DNA of 64,000 nt from Bimastos eiseni (taxonomy: Eukaryota; Annelida; Clitellata; Crassiclitellata; Lumbricidae): the NCBI GenBank assembly GCA_959347315.1, contig OY365809.1:2583953-2647952 (forward strand), written 5' to 3'. The first letter of the stretch is position 1; every line of letters begins with the position of its first letter. Under the pieces are notes generated by a model. That model saw only the letters and a list, made by a program, of their open reading frames with translations. It did no database searches and was not told the DNA's origin. Positions 41,016 to 51,046 of the stretch are shown here, piece by piece. A program made the position numbers and the translations under genes.

Positions 41016-43487
41016 TTAAACATTAAATGATTTAATATTTTTCTGTCCAATAGTCTTTGTCTCTGTTCTATCAGATTCTCGTCCGCCTTGACCGACACTA
41101 GGATTCTCATGACTGTGAAGGTCATTCCAAGGACTACTCCCCATGTCCTGGATATCGCTCCAGGTGGAAGCATCAGCTCTGCCTGACCTGAGTGGCGTGA
41201 TCGTCACCCTTGCAGGTCCGATTCGCTTCATGACGGACCCACTTCGGAGATACCTCGTTCGAAGCATCAATTTTGTGTGGTCAACGCTTTCGATGGAAGT
41301 ACTCGTGTCACTCTTCACCTTTGACCTGTTCAGTGTTTCATTGACATTGAAAGAGTCGTGATTGTAAACGAAAAAATCTTCAGGATATTTGGAAGGATCA
41401 TGGATGCGATAATCGGAGAAGGATTCGTCTAGAGAGAGTTCCAAAGAGGGAGTATTGCAGTGTCGAAGGGACTGTTGCTGTCCCTGTGTGTCCTCTTCGC
41501 TGTGTGCGGTGATTCTGGATGGGGAACTCCGATGTAAAGTGGCTCGTTTTGGAAGCTTTGGGCTGATCATACTGAACTCAAAGTCTTGCCTCGGAGGTTT
41601 CCGAATCATAGCAGGTCCCAGACATTTCTTCTCCGCAATCAAACTTTTGGACGTTAGATCTAACTCCACGATTTTATGCTTTGGACTCTTCAAAACTAAT
41701 CCCATTTCTTTTTCCACTTGCTTTTCATCGCCCAGTTGTAACTCGGATTCTGTTCTATCCTGACTTAGACTGTCCAATGCTAACTGTCTTTCCCCTTCTA
41801 TTGAACTACCCAATACTAATTCTCTTTCTTGTTGTATTGGACTTCCCAATTCCAGCTCTCTTTTCTCACGCGTTAGGCATTCCAGTGCTGACTCCCTTTT
41901 CCTTTGGATAGGATATCCCAATGGTAACTCTCTATTCTCTTTTATGGGATTATCCAAATCCAACTCTTCTTTTTCATGTATTGGACCTCCGAATGCTTTT
42001 CTCGACTCGCTTCTTTCTTTACTTTGGTTACCGAATTCTAACGCTCTTTTTGGTTGCGTAGTACTATCCAATGCCAATATGGACCATTTTCTTTCTCGGC
42101 TAGGGCTACCAAGTTTTAATTCTCTCCTCCCAGGTATCGGGCTACCCAATGCAAACCTGAATTCTTTTCCCTTTTGACTTGGGAACACAAATTCTGACTT
42201 ACCCAGTTCTAATATGAACTCTTTCTTACACTGTCTTGTATCGTCAATGGTTAACTCGAACCCTCCATTCTCTTGTGCCGGACTCTCCCCAACTACCCCC
42301 GCGTCCATTTTCTTTAAAGTTCTCTTTACTACATAACTGTTGGAATTGTTTCCCTGTTCATTCTTATCACTTAAGCGACTATTCCTGTTTAATTTTAATT
42401 GCTTTCCGGTGTAAAAATCAGCTCCTTTCTCGCTCAACATCGGATTCTTTGCATTTGTTTTGATTTCGTCTTTTCTCAGTCTTGTATTGGCGACAGGGAG
42501 CTCCAATTTCTTTTCTGCCGACCTCGATGTAAATGTTGAACTTAGCGAATTGGATTTAGAATCATTCAAAGACGTCGATTTGTTACTCAGTTTGATGATT
42601 CGATCGATGTTACCTATGATCTGTTCATCGTATGTGGAAGATTTCAAAGTTTTTGCATCTAGCTCCATGTTTTTCATCTTCGAAGTTGAATTGTCTGGAC
42701 TTAAATCAACAGATTCAGTTTTAGATTGATTCATGAGTCCATTTATCTGTCTTTCTTCTTCCTTATGTGAATTACGCTGCGCTTTCTCTGATTTCAACTG
42801 TAATTTGTGATTTGTGATTGATGAACAAGTGCTTGTTCTCGAATAGCATTTAAGTTCTGAGTTATCAATCTCTCCCAAATCCGACGATTTTTCAATTCCG
42901 GGTTCTGAGTTAAGAAGTAAACGGTGTCGCGAGCATTTGTACAATTTCCAATTTTGTTTCTTTTCAATCGAGTAAAATACTTCAGGTTCAATGCAGGAAT
43001 CGCCGTATATCGACTGAGAGATGGACTCCACAGAATCTTTGAGTTCCGCAGCGGAAATACCAACGAGTGGTTCCAAGCAAAGATCAGTGGAATGCGGCCG
43101 CGACTTGGTAAGTGGAACCTCCGTAACATATGAACGCAAATTACTGGCTAATGAGCGGGTTTGGTCCCCCATTGACTGGGGTCGGTCCACGTGAGAGGGG
43201 AACGTCCAGAGGTCATAGGGGTTAGAACTTGGGTTCAAGCCCCGCATTCCTTGGAGTTCATCCCAGAAGGAAAACGACGCCGCTTCCGGTGTTCCTGGTG
43301 TAGGTGGAGGGGTTCTTAGTTCTGGGGTTGGTAGCTCAATCGTTGTTGCACTAGCCGTGGCACTGACGTTAACTCCGAACAGGGATTGCTTGTCAAAGTT
43401 CACGCACTTGTCAGGGTTTACGGCGGAGGTATGAGGAGGGAGTGTGTGAGGCGATCGAGTCAACTTTGTTGTTAGGTCGATTGATGC
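41016..43487 (-). CDS. Exon 3 (terminal) of the two-membrane-segment gene
   Basis: Acceptor 'attctttaacag', then GCA TCA ATC GAC (ASID...). A single open frame of 2472 nt, far longer than any chance frame in this AT-rich DNA. Charged and Ser-rich, with proline-rich TPELRTPPPTPGTPE near its start and the 16-residue repeats in its second half. Stop TAA at 41016. Confidence 0.85.
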   Translation of the reverse strand, partial: ASIDLTTKLTRSPHTLPPHTSAVNPDKCVNFDKQSLFGVNVSATASATTIELPTPELRTPPPTPGTPEAASFSFWDELQGMRGLNPSSNPYDLWTFPSHVDRPQSMGDQTRSLASNLRSYVTEVPLTKSRPHSTDLCLEPLVGISAAELKDSVESISQSIYGDSCIEPEVFYSIEKKQNWKLYKCSRHRLLLNSEPGIEKSSDLGEIDNSELKCYSRTSTCSSITNHKLQLKSEKAQRNSHKEEERQINGLMNQSKTESVDLSPDNSTSKMKNMELDAKTLKSSTYDEQIIGNIDRIIKLSNKSTSLNDSKSNSLSSTFTSRSAEKKLELPVANTRLRKDEIKTNAKNPMLSEKGADFYTGKQLKLNRNSRLSDKNEQGNNSNSYVVKRTLKKMDAGVVGESPAQENGGFELTIDDTRQCKKEFILELGKSEFVFPSQKGKEFRFALGSPIPGRRELKLGSPSRERKWSILALDSTTQPKRALEFGNQSKERSESRKAFGGPIHEKEELDLDNPIKENRELPLGYPIQRKRESALECLTREKRELELGSPIQQERELVLGSSIEGERQLALDSLSQDRTESELQLGDEKQVEKEMGLVLKSPKHKIVELDLTSKSLIAEKKCLGPAMIRKPPRQDFEFSMISPKLPKRATLHRSSPSRITAHSEEDTQGQQQSLRHCNTPSLELSLDESFSDYRIHDPSKYPEDFFVYNHDSFNVNETLNRSKVKSDTSTSIESVDHTKLMLRTRYLRSGSVMKRIGPARVTITPLRSGRADASTWSDIQDMGSSPWNDLHSHENPSVGQGGRESDRTETKTIGQKNIKSFNV

Positions 43488-46169
43488 CTGTTAAAGAATA
43501 AAGTAAATGATCTCAAGAATAATTGTAATCGTAAGAAGCGAAGGAAATAGAATAATTATTATGATGCTTAAGACGACGATAATGATGATGTCGATGATGA
43601 TGATGATGACGATGACGATGATGGTACCGATGTTGGTGATGATGATGGTAATTATGTAGGTGATGATGATGGTACTTATGATGGTGGTGATGATGATGGT
43701 ACTTATGCTGGTGATGATGATGGTAATTATGTTGGTAGTGATGATTGCAATTATGTTGGTGATGATGATGGTAATTATGTTGGTGGTGATGATTGCAATT
43801 ATGTAGGTGATGATGATGGTACTTATGATGGTGGTGATGATGATGGTACTTATGTTGGTGATGATGATGGTAATTATGTTGGTGGTGATGATTGCAATTA
43901 TGTTGGTGATGATGATGGTAATTATGTAGGTGATGATGATGGTACTTATGATGGTGGTGATGATGATGGTACTTATGCTGGTGATGATGATGGTAATTAT
44001 GTTGGTGGTGATGATTGCAATTATGTTGGTGATGATGATGGTAATTATGTAGGTGATGATGATGGTACTTATGATGGTGGTGATGATGATGGTACTTATG
44101 CTGGTGATGATGATTGTAATTATGGTGGTGGTGATCACATCGACTTTTGTCCACAGTCTCAACAAGAGTAGGCCCTAATGTTCTATTCTCATTTTTTTAT
44201 ATCTCAATATTTAGCACAAAACGGATACAATCGTATCTAGGACACGCAACGTTTTGTGTAAAATAGAACTCCTCCGCTGCTCACACCCTGGCAGTGCCAG
44301 TCCCGTGCTTGGATAACAGTGGTGGGCTACTCGGATGATCTTTGATAGCACACAGTATCGTTTAATTGAAACTACAACTATTGTGTGAAAATAAAGCACC
44401 TTCGCAGGACCAAAATCTGACAATGGTGTAGGGCCATTTGCGTAAAAGTTTAGGTACTTACGGTTGAACAGTACACCTTCGGCCATCCACCTCAAGGAAC
44501 TCGGGAAGAACAGTCTCCTTGCGATTAAAGATCAACCGTTCCAACCCTACTCTAGCAGATGCCCGTCCCATGCATAGGATGATGCGCACGGCATCGCTGG
44601 CCATCTTTGTTAAGAGTCGGTTTAGTGAAACAGCAATTAATAACCCAATTTCATAATTATTCGAATAAGCTATACTAATTGTTTTTAGTAGTGCATGAGT
44701 CAGCATTGATGACCACATCTGTTTCAATTCGTCGACATCTTCTTATTCATGAAGTGCTTATAACCATAACCATAACCATCACCACGTGTTTCTATTATCC
44801 ATCTCATGCAATTAAACACAAGAATAAGAATGCATGAAAAACGGTAATAAGAGTGATAATAGGGAAAGTAAACTCCAAAGGGACCGATTGGTCCCGCTAG
44901 TAGGGCCTACCCTTTACAATTTGATATTGGGCAACAGGTACATACAATTGAAACATAACTCATCATCTTAACTAGTTGACTAATGCTGTCTGTGCACACG
45001 CCAATTATTTAGAAAGGGTAGTTAACAAATATTTTTTAAATTTATTTTTAAAAACTTTGATTATTATTTTTATTTAGCCAACGTTGCGGGTAAGGTTTTG
45101 GTACATTCATGAGATGTCGCTGAATATCGACGCTGGTGCAAGTTTTGTCGTTCAAGTGATTACAATGATTGAGTCAACTTTTGCGTAGACACCCTTAAAG
45201 TTATTTCAGTGAAAGCTATATAATTGTGTTTCCCGTTGGAGCGTTAGTGTGCGGAAAGAAAAGCTAGCCGAAAGAGGCCAAAAAAGAGTCCAAGTGACCA
45301 AAAAATACGAAATACCAAAAAAATATACAAAATAGAAAGAGGAAAAACAATATAAAGAAAACAAAAAAGAGAAAAAAGGAGAGGAAAACTGAAGAGGAAA
45401 AAATTATACAAAAACAATCAGAAGAGCCGATTGGCCAATATCAATTACATAAATAAATAAATATTGTAAAGACGTCAACGGCCATTGTTGCCATACGACG
45501 TCGTTAAACCTCTGAGAATTGAAATTGAGCGTTAGCATAATCGTATTTTCTTAGCACTTTCCTCATGAAATGAGAGTTAAATGACCTGACAGCCACACGA
45601 TCTATCCACCCCACCCATTAATTCAATCATTCTAAGCATTCATATAGCGCCTCATAGGTAATCAAATGCCAGTGTGTTGTTACAAACATTCCTTCTCGCT
45701 CTCTGCAGTTTCAACAGTGGACCCTAACATATCACTTTTTTACGGAAAAAGATATTTCAATGAACGTAGCTTCTGTTGGTCTACTTCAACTTAGACACCT
45801 TTAAAGTGGTTCATATCCAAGCTATATAAACGTCAATGTCAGTATCCTTTCTCAAGATAAGGTTCATTACAAATCTCTCTGTTACTCGGGCAACGATAGA
45901 AATGGCTCATATGGTGCTTCCCTTTGTGGATTCCTACTTAGGTGATTGCTTCCCCATACTATACCCTCTAGGATTTTCATTCTGGTCTCTCAATAGGTTA
46001 TAGCTGCTTAAAGACATTTTAATTTTGTTATACAAAAGTGCGTTAAAGTTCTCGTCGCTATCAGGCTGAACGAAAGAGCCTCTGAGTTCCACTGTATTAA
46101 AACGTTGTGTACAAAAAAATAGATAGACTTTGAAAAAGATGAGTTGTTTCTCGTGGGTCTCCCGTTGTC

Positions 46170-46224
<55 letters not shown>

Positions 46225-48424
46225 GTTATTATTATTATTATTATTCATCATTGGCATTGCCAACGGATCTGTTATCATGCTATCTGGGTCGCCGCTTGTC
46301 AGTGGACTGTAATCTTGACATGGTGCCCTGAAACGCCACCGCATTGAAACGTTGGATCAATGCCGACAAGTTCTGGAAAAGGAAGTTTGTCTCTCGGGTG
46401 TCACCGGTAGTTGTCGAAAGTCGGCGTCCAGTCTCAGACAGAAAGGCGAGGCCCTCACTATTGAGGGGACCGAAGGTTTCTATAGCGATTGGAACAAAAG
46501 TGTATTTCTTCTCTAGCTCAGAATATTTTGTGTGTTTCCTTGTGGCTGCTATCTCCGCCGCTCCTCCAGCTATGGAAGCTGTTTCGGGGATATAGGAAGC
46601 GGCCACTGTGTCCACCACAGTTGCGTCCCAAAGTAAGGTCCGCCCCCCACTCCACGGTATCAGGGTCTGCCCGTCCGGTCTCTTTCCATCTAATCTGGAA
46701 AGACCTGACGGTTCCTTGACCGCTGAATACCGGCTCTGTTGAGGCTGCGATGGATAAGGTCGTTGATATTACAGTGTCTTGCTTGACGCCAAAACCCAAT
46801 GAACAGGACAGGCCATGTGCGCCTCTGGCAGAGACGAAGGCGCCGCATGCGCAGGTGTGCGGCTCACAGATGGCCATCCCTAAACGTAGGCCGACCGCCA
46901 CCCTCACGGTATCGTCCTCCAGTCTGAGATCGCGAGAAACGAGCGGGAGAGCGTATAGCCAGTCCGAGGCGTGTGGTGACTGCAAGGCCCTTAGTCTCGC
47001 CTGGTCGTAGGGATCCTGTAGCTTTTCTTCTAGTGCAGACAGAACCGCGTTTAACAGCGGTCTGTCAAAGTGGGCTTGTTTATGGCCTGGCGTCGTCGGG
47101 GCAGAAGCTTCGGTAAGTTGAAGCCAGGTAGACATGGCCGAGCCGCAGGCCGAGTCCGATTTCACCGCTACTGATTCTAAGATGAGGGACTGGATCTGGA
47201 GAGTGCCCGCGGCTGAAGCCAAAAAGGCGGGAAGTGCCAGCGAGGACGCCCTCCTAATTCCCAGTCCTCCCATCCTGATCGGGAGAGTGGCCTGACCCCA
47301 TTGGTCATCGGTCATCGAAATGTTGAAGATTATTATTATTATTATTATTATTATATTTTTATTATTATATTTTTATTATTATTATTATTATTATTATTAC
47401 TACTACTACTACTATTATTATTACTACTACTACTATTATTATTACTATTATTATTATTATTAATACTGCACACCGCATGATTCATATGATGTATAGGCCC
47501 ATGTGTGTGACCACGCCGTTTTCGGGGTAGAGTAGTAACCTTGAAGGGGCGCTATATAAATTTTCGTAATGAATGAATGAATTGGAACAAGTGCATTCCT
47601 GCTACAGAACTGTCATGATCAACCATCACGTGTATCAATAACAATAACGAACAAGCAAAATAGAAATTTTATGTATAAAATAAAGATAAAAAGTCTTTGC
47701 GCTTACTGCTGCTGTCTTCACAGCGTCTCGATTGCGTCTTGCCATGACGCGGTAGGCATGAAGGCAGAAGAGGACTCCAAGCAGAAGGATGGAAACGCCT
47801 AGCAGGAGGAAGGTTAGACCCCAGACCTCGTAATCCCTGGAAAAACACAACAGTTGATTAGGTTGTGCAACACGACATTTTCTTCTATCTAGTTGTCTGT
47901 TTGTGTCTCTGTCTGTCTGTCTGTACGTCCATCTGTGTGTCTGCCTGTCTGTTATTATTATTATTATTATTAACAACACGAAAATAACATCAATAACAAC
48001 AGTAAAATTAATAATATACTATTAATAATGCGCACTTAACAAAACACCTCTATTTTTTGCTACAGCGTTTTATATAAAGCATGTGGTCTTTGAACAATCC
48101 ACAAGTAGTTCTCTTCGTACTGCGTCGCTATATAAACTTGTTACACCCTTTTCGAACGACTGCAATGCTTCGTCCTTACACAAACATACTATGTACCGGT
48201 TACATTATTACATACAAGCAAATTGTAATGTAATACATATTATTGTATAATCAACAGATTTTCAAATGGACTTACTTGCCCTTGTGTTTACTGGTAACGA
48301 GAAGTATCATCCCGGAGAAGACAAGTATTACTGCGATCCAGAATAGGGCACACATGACCCTGCGGGGTACCATCCACAGATAGGCTGTGAACCTGGACCC
48401 TGTATTGGCCAGCGCAAGCACCAT
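41016..48424 (-). CDS. Two-membrane-segment protein with long repetitive tail (3 exons, complete ORF)
   Basis: Exons 48276-48424, 47707-47836 and 41016-43487 join in frame to 2751 nt, or 916 residues plus stop. The N-terminus starts MVLALANTGSRF. Membrane segment 1 is about residues 24-45 (CALFWIAVILVFSGMILLVT) and segment 2 about 55-77 (GLTFLLLGVSILLLGVLFCL), followed by basic AYRVMARRNR. The remaining 830 residues are hydrophilic. Residues of roughly 480-700 contain degenerate 16-residue repeats of the type ELxLGSPIxxERE. A short hairpin-like topology with both ends inside the cell is likely. Long introns of 439 and 4219 bp; intron 2 holds a minisatellite, RNA elements and a LINE fragment. 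I do not recognise the family; small two-pass neuronal proteins of the TMEM74/neurensin kind are only a loose comparison. The splice phases agree, which supports the model. Confidence 0.75.
43570..44140. repeat. Higher-order minisatellite in intron 2
   Basis: Monomers of 24 and 27 bp such as 'ggtgatgatgatggtaatta'. Five monomers form a 123-bp higher-order unit: the marker 'gtaggtgatgatgatggtac' recurs near 43804, 43927 and 44050, with an earlier one near 43656. Because the unit is a multiple of three it leaves long His- or Ile-rich open frames, which are not genes. Confidence 0.9.
44265..44367 (+). ncRNA. Family 2 hairpin element
   Basis: 'cctggcagtgccagtcccgt', 'gcttggataacagtggtggg', 'gatgatctttgatagcacac', ending GTATCGTTTAATTG. 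Antisense to intron 2 of the membrane-protein gene. No PSE/TATA found upstream. Confidence 0.5.
45184..45225 (+). promoter_or_regulatory. snRNA-type promoter (PSE + TATA)
   Basis: CGTAGACACCCTTAAAG with TATATAATTG exactly 29 bp on (45188 to 45217). Inside intron 2, antisense to the host gene. Confidence 0.6.
45246..45510 (+). ncRNA. Family B RNA unit (about 265 nt)
   Basis: Predicted start near 45246. Purine-rich body ('gaaagaggccaaaaaagag', repeated 'ggaaaa' and 'acaaaa'), then the best hairpin of this type: outer stem GACGT/ACGTC without mismatch, inner stem CAAC/GTTG, loop GGCCATT, end GTCGTTAAACC. Promoter, body and hairpin are all present on one strand, which makes it the most complete family B unit. 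Confidence 0.6.
45635..45690 (-). repeat. LINE 3'-tail remnant
   Basis: 'cattcatatagcgcctcata' in reverse orientation to the common tail. Confidence 0.35.
45790..45831 (+). promoter_or_regulatory. snRNA-type promoter (PSE + TATA)
   Basis: CTTAGACACCTTTAAAGTGG with TATATAAAC exactly 29 bp on (45794 to 45823). The best match to the consensus. Downstream sequence up to the LINE fragment at 46045 shows no hairpin; the insertion may have removed it. Confidence 0.6.
46045..46115 (-). pseudogene. REL-type LINE extreme C-terminus
   Basis: QRFNTVELRGSFVQPDSDEN, a third copy of the C-terminal end seen at 3985-4286. It follows the (AAT)n array at 46170-46249. Confidence 0.55.
46170..46249. repeat. (ATT)n microsatellite
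   Basis: Pure ATT array with one GTT, between two REL-type LINE pieces. Confidence 0.95.
46320..47315 (-). pseudogene. REL-type non-LTR retrotransposon, C-terminal third
   Basis: Two overlapping frames joined by a frameshift near 46630-46700. Order: LPIRMGGLGIRRASSLALPA (post-RT region), then a CCHC-type zinc knuckle in CACGAFVSARGAHGLSC, then RPDGQTLIPWSGG and LLWDATVVDTVAASYI, a PD-(D/E)XK-like restriction-type endonuclease signature. It ends FLFQNLSALIQRFNAVAF. This C-terminal zinc knuckle plus endonuclease is typical of R2/R4-group LINEs. The RT itself is missing; the 5' edge meets a (TAA)n array at 47326. Confidence 0.75.
47326..47465. repeat. (ATT)n/(TAC)n compound microsatellite
   Basis: ATT array with ATATTTTT interruptions, a (TAC)n middle and a second ATT run. 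It abuts the 5'-truncated end of the LINE at 47315. Confidence 0.95.
47520..47582 (+). repeat. LINE 3' tail with (ATGA)n
   Basis: 'gaaggggcgctatataaatt' then 'aatgaatgaatgaattgg'. It lies in intron 2, 125 bp from exon 2. Confidence 0.6.
47707..47836 (-). CDS. Exon 2 of the two-membrane-segment gene
   Basis: Acceptor 'gtgtttttccag' then GGATTACGAG; the split AA|G codon gives K-DYEVWG. It encodes the second membrane segment and RRNRDAVKTAA, and ends before the donor GTAAGC in phase 0. Confidence 0.75.
48276..48424 (-). CDS. Exon 1 of the two-membrane-segment gene
   Basis: Opens at ATG 48424 and ends GGGCAA before the donor GTAAGT, phase 2. It encodes the first membrane segment. In-frame stops upstream of the ATG support this start. 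Confidence 0.75.
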
Positions 48425-48569
48425 GATGACGACGTCGACGATGATGATAACGACGACAATTTGTCATTCAGCGAATTCGTTGTTGTCCTTGGCTGCTGAA
48501 GTATGCCATCCTCAGTTGGTTATGAATGTAAGGGGTGATCAATAGCATAGTTGTTTGTTTCTTAGGTAC

Positions 48570-48658
48570 AGTTTAACGAAGGATAACAAAGATCATCAGC
48601 GTCGCCCCCCTCCTTTATCCAAGCCTTGGACTGGCACTACTAAATTGCAAGCAGTGGA
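48570..48658 (-). ncRNA. Family 2 hairpin element
   Basis: Minus strand 'gtgccagtccaaggcttgg', 'ggggggcgacgctgatgatc', end CTTCGTTAAACTG; the stem partner GTGTCG is partly deleted. It abuts a SINE on its right. Confidence 0.5.
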
Positions 48659-48885
48659 CGAGTAAGCGTGGTGCTTAGCGTGCTGGGTTGTTTATCAAGA
48701 GGTCGCAGGTTCAAATCCATACGGAGCTACGGCACAGGGTTTCTGTTCAAGCTGTATCCCTTGCCAACTCTGAATAGTGAGTACTCTTACACTGCGCTGT
48801 CGGTGCGAAAATGAAACGGTGATAGAGAGGACTGGGCAGCCGTTATCATACGCCAAGGCTAAAAAAATGAAGTCGTCAACATAGC
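48655..48885 (+). mobile_element. tRNA-like SINE
   Basis: A-box-like 'gtgcttagcgtgctggg' and B-box-like GGTTCAAATCC; the downstream part 'gtcggtgcgaaaatgaaacg' and 'gccaaggctaaaaaaatgaa' matches 59380-59460. A Pol III-type tRNA-derived SINE is the likeliest reading. Confidence 0.6.
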
Positions 48886-48980
48886 CTCACAGTTAGCATA
48901 TGAGACTGCTCTTCTCAATCTGTGCATAGGAGAGAATATTAAGTTTTCAAAAAGTTTGTTCAAGTTATGGTCTTAGTCTA

Positions 48981-49073
48981 AGTTTAGAGTGATAGCCAAT
49001 ATCATTAGCGTCTCCCTCCTCCCTCATACCAACTGGGGACTGGCACTGACATAGTGCGAACAGTGGTGGAATT
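48981..49073 (-). ncRNA. Family 2 hairpin element
   Basis: Minus strand 'ccactgttcgcactatgtc', 'gtgccagtccccagttgg', 'gagggagacgctaatgat'; the end reads CACTCTAAAC. Moderately decayed. Confidence 0.45.
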
Positions 49074-49129
49074 ATGTTTATGTGCTGTAAGTCTTCTTGA
49101 TTATTCTTGAATATGAATGACTATAAAAT

Positions 49130-49188
49130 GGTGACGACGATTATGATGATATTGTTGAGGACGATGACGATGATGGTGATGATGAATA
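49130..49188. repeat. (GATGAC)n imperfect repeat
   Basis: GATGATGAC-rich short simple repeat. Confidence 0.7.
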
Positions 49189-49189
49189 T

Positions 49190-49980
49190 ACAGACAAACT
49201 AATTACCTTTTTGACTAAATTCGATATTCTACTCACGTTCGTAGCTATCAATGAAGCACTGAAACACCCTGAAGTCAATTAATTAGTTAAATTCATTCAG
49301 AAATCATTCAAATAAGAACACGACAGCTTGAGTGAAAGAAAGTTCTCCTACAGAGGGCGCTCGTGAGCTGGTCACGTGATCTGATCTATCTGCCGCTGGT
49401 ACCTGGCATCTATCCTGGAAAGCATCCGATACTTTGGCAACGACTGGAATCGGAAACAACGACGCTGCTGCCAAGTCTTAGAGAAGATTTCTGATGCCGT
49501 CCACTGACTCAGATGTTAATTATTATTACCTGCAATGATGTGATGCATTTAACTTAATATATCATTCAATCATTCACAGCCTGACGAAGTCTAGTGTGGC
49601 CGGGTTTCGGCGCCATTTAAATTACTGTTTCGTTGTCATTGATATTATTATAATTATAATTAATATTATTGGTTGTATAATCCACAAACCATCAATTAAT
49701 TATTGTTTCTTCAAGTTAAATGATTGTCGACAAGCGATGCGTTTTGTAGAATCACAGTATAAGAAGTCTTAAGAGGCAGAAAAACCAGAATGTCTACGGC
49801 AGTTAACCACATTGAGTCAGGTAAGTTTTTGGTATCGACCATATCGAAGTTCAGCAACCATGCCTGTTAGTTCTGTTTTCTGTAGTGAAGTCAAACGGAT
49901 AGCCATGCTGAAGTATTTAAAGTTATAAACCGATCAATTCATTGAAAAATGAGCGGGGATCGAGGTATAGTTACATTCGT
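49190..49980. other. No recognisable gene
   Basis: Intergenic. AACACCCTGAAG near 49262 is PSE-like but has no TATA. Confidence 0.4.
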
Positions 49981-49986
49981 AGATTC

Positions 49987-50083
49987 AGTTTGACGACACT
50001 GTGTCATAGCAAGGACCATTGGCGTATCCCTCAACCTTTGCTCAGGCTTGAGATTGACACAGTCAGAGTAGGAACAGTGGAGG
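49987..50083 (-). ncRNA. Family 2 hairpin element
   Basis: Minus strand 'ccactgttcctactctgac', 'tgtcaatctcaagcctgag', ending GTGTCGTCAAACTG. The GTCGT stem is kept. Confidence 0.5.
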
Positions 50084-50162
50084 GGTTTGTTATATCTAGC
50101 GATTGCTATGTTTCGTTGTAAAACATTTAAATTGCATAACCTGGCTGCAACCATTATTATTG

Positions 50163-50660
50163 TTCAACAGTTTAATGACATCTTATAGCAACACAGGCTG
50201 TTGACGTCTTCAGAATTTGTTATATTTCAGTTCAATTTCGTATAAAGCTTTAATCCTTTATCTTTATGTTGTCTTTCTTTCTTTTGTCTTTCTGTTTTCT
50301 TTCTTCCTTTTGTGTTGTTATTGATTCCATTTCTGCATGACTGGTTGCTGAGACAGAAATATTTGACATATGGTTGTTGTAGATATTTCATAACATATAA
50401 ATGATTATTACATTTTATTCCTACATATATGAACATACATATTGTATAAATGTATATATATACATACAATGTACAAACATACATATGTATAATTTATTCA
50501 TGTGGCCATATGGCTTCTTTCTTTGTTCATGAAGGCTCTTTCTTGACCTTATCGGTTCTTTTCTTATTTCAGTTTATTTCCCATTAAGGCTTTCTTTCCA
50601 TCTTATTTACAGAGCATCAAAACAATTTCCTTACACCGCTGATACTAAAAATTTCCTTTC
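50163..50660 (-). ncRNA. Family B RNA unit (about 500 nt)
   Basis: Predicted start near 50660. The body from about 50580 leftwards is nearly identical to 5650-5234, including the TATG-rich stretch and the purine tract 'agaaaacagaaagac'. It ends in the hairpin at 50169-50207 (GACGT/ATGTC, CAAC/GTTG, loop AGCCTGT) and ATGTCATTAAACTG. A frame of 85 codons across it is low complexity. Similarity to 5234 suggests recent duplication. Confidence 0.5.
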
Positions 50661-50684
50661 GACAGTTGGAGAAAGCGAGATTTG

Positions 50685-50722
50685 TTATAGAACCGTGTTA
50701 ACAGAATAGAAAGGTGTCTAAG
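50685..50722 (-). promoter_or_regulatory. snRNA-type promoter (PSE + TATA), minus strand
   Basis: CTTAGACACCTTTCTATTC with TATAACAAA exactly 29 bp on (50718 to 50689). Confidence 0.6.
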
Positions 50723-51046
50723 TGCGAACACTAGACCAGTTGCATTGACATCTCAGATATCTAGGATTACATGTACCGCATATTGCTTACCCACCAAATG
50801 GTTCGCCTCTAGCTTAACTTAATAACTACCTGCCTGGGATTCATACACCGTCATTGACAATTTCGCTATGAACTGGTCACGTGAGCTGATCTGTCTGCCG
50901 CTGCTAACGGACAGCTAATTAAATAAATAATTAATTAATAATTTAATAATTATTTATTAAATATTTATTATATATTTTTTCTTTCATTATTGTCAATTAA
51001 TTAGTGAACTAATTAAGTAAATAAATAAATTTATTAATAATGATTA

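Noticed and set aside
41143..42729. Plus-strand frames opposite exon 3
   Set aside because: Shadows of the long minus-strand coding exon.
43491..44165. Ile/Thr- and His-rich frames of over 200 codons
   Set aside because: Produced by the 24/27-bp minisatellite, whose units are multiples of three.
49258..49300. snRNA-type promoter (AACACCCTGAAG)
   Set aside because: No TATA-like string 27-31 bp downstream.
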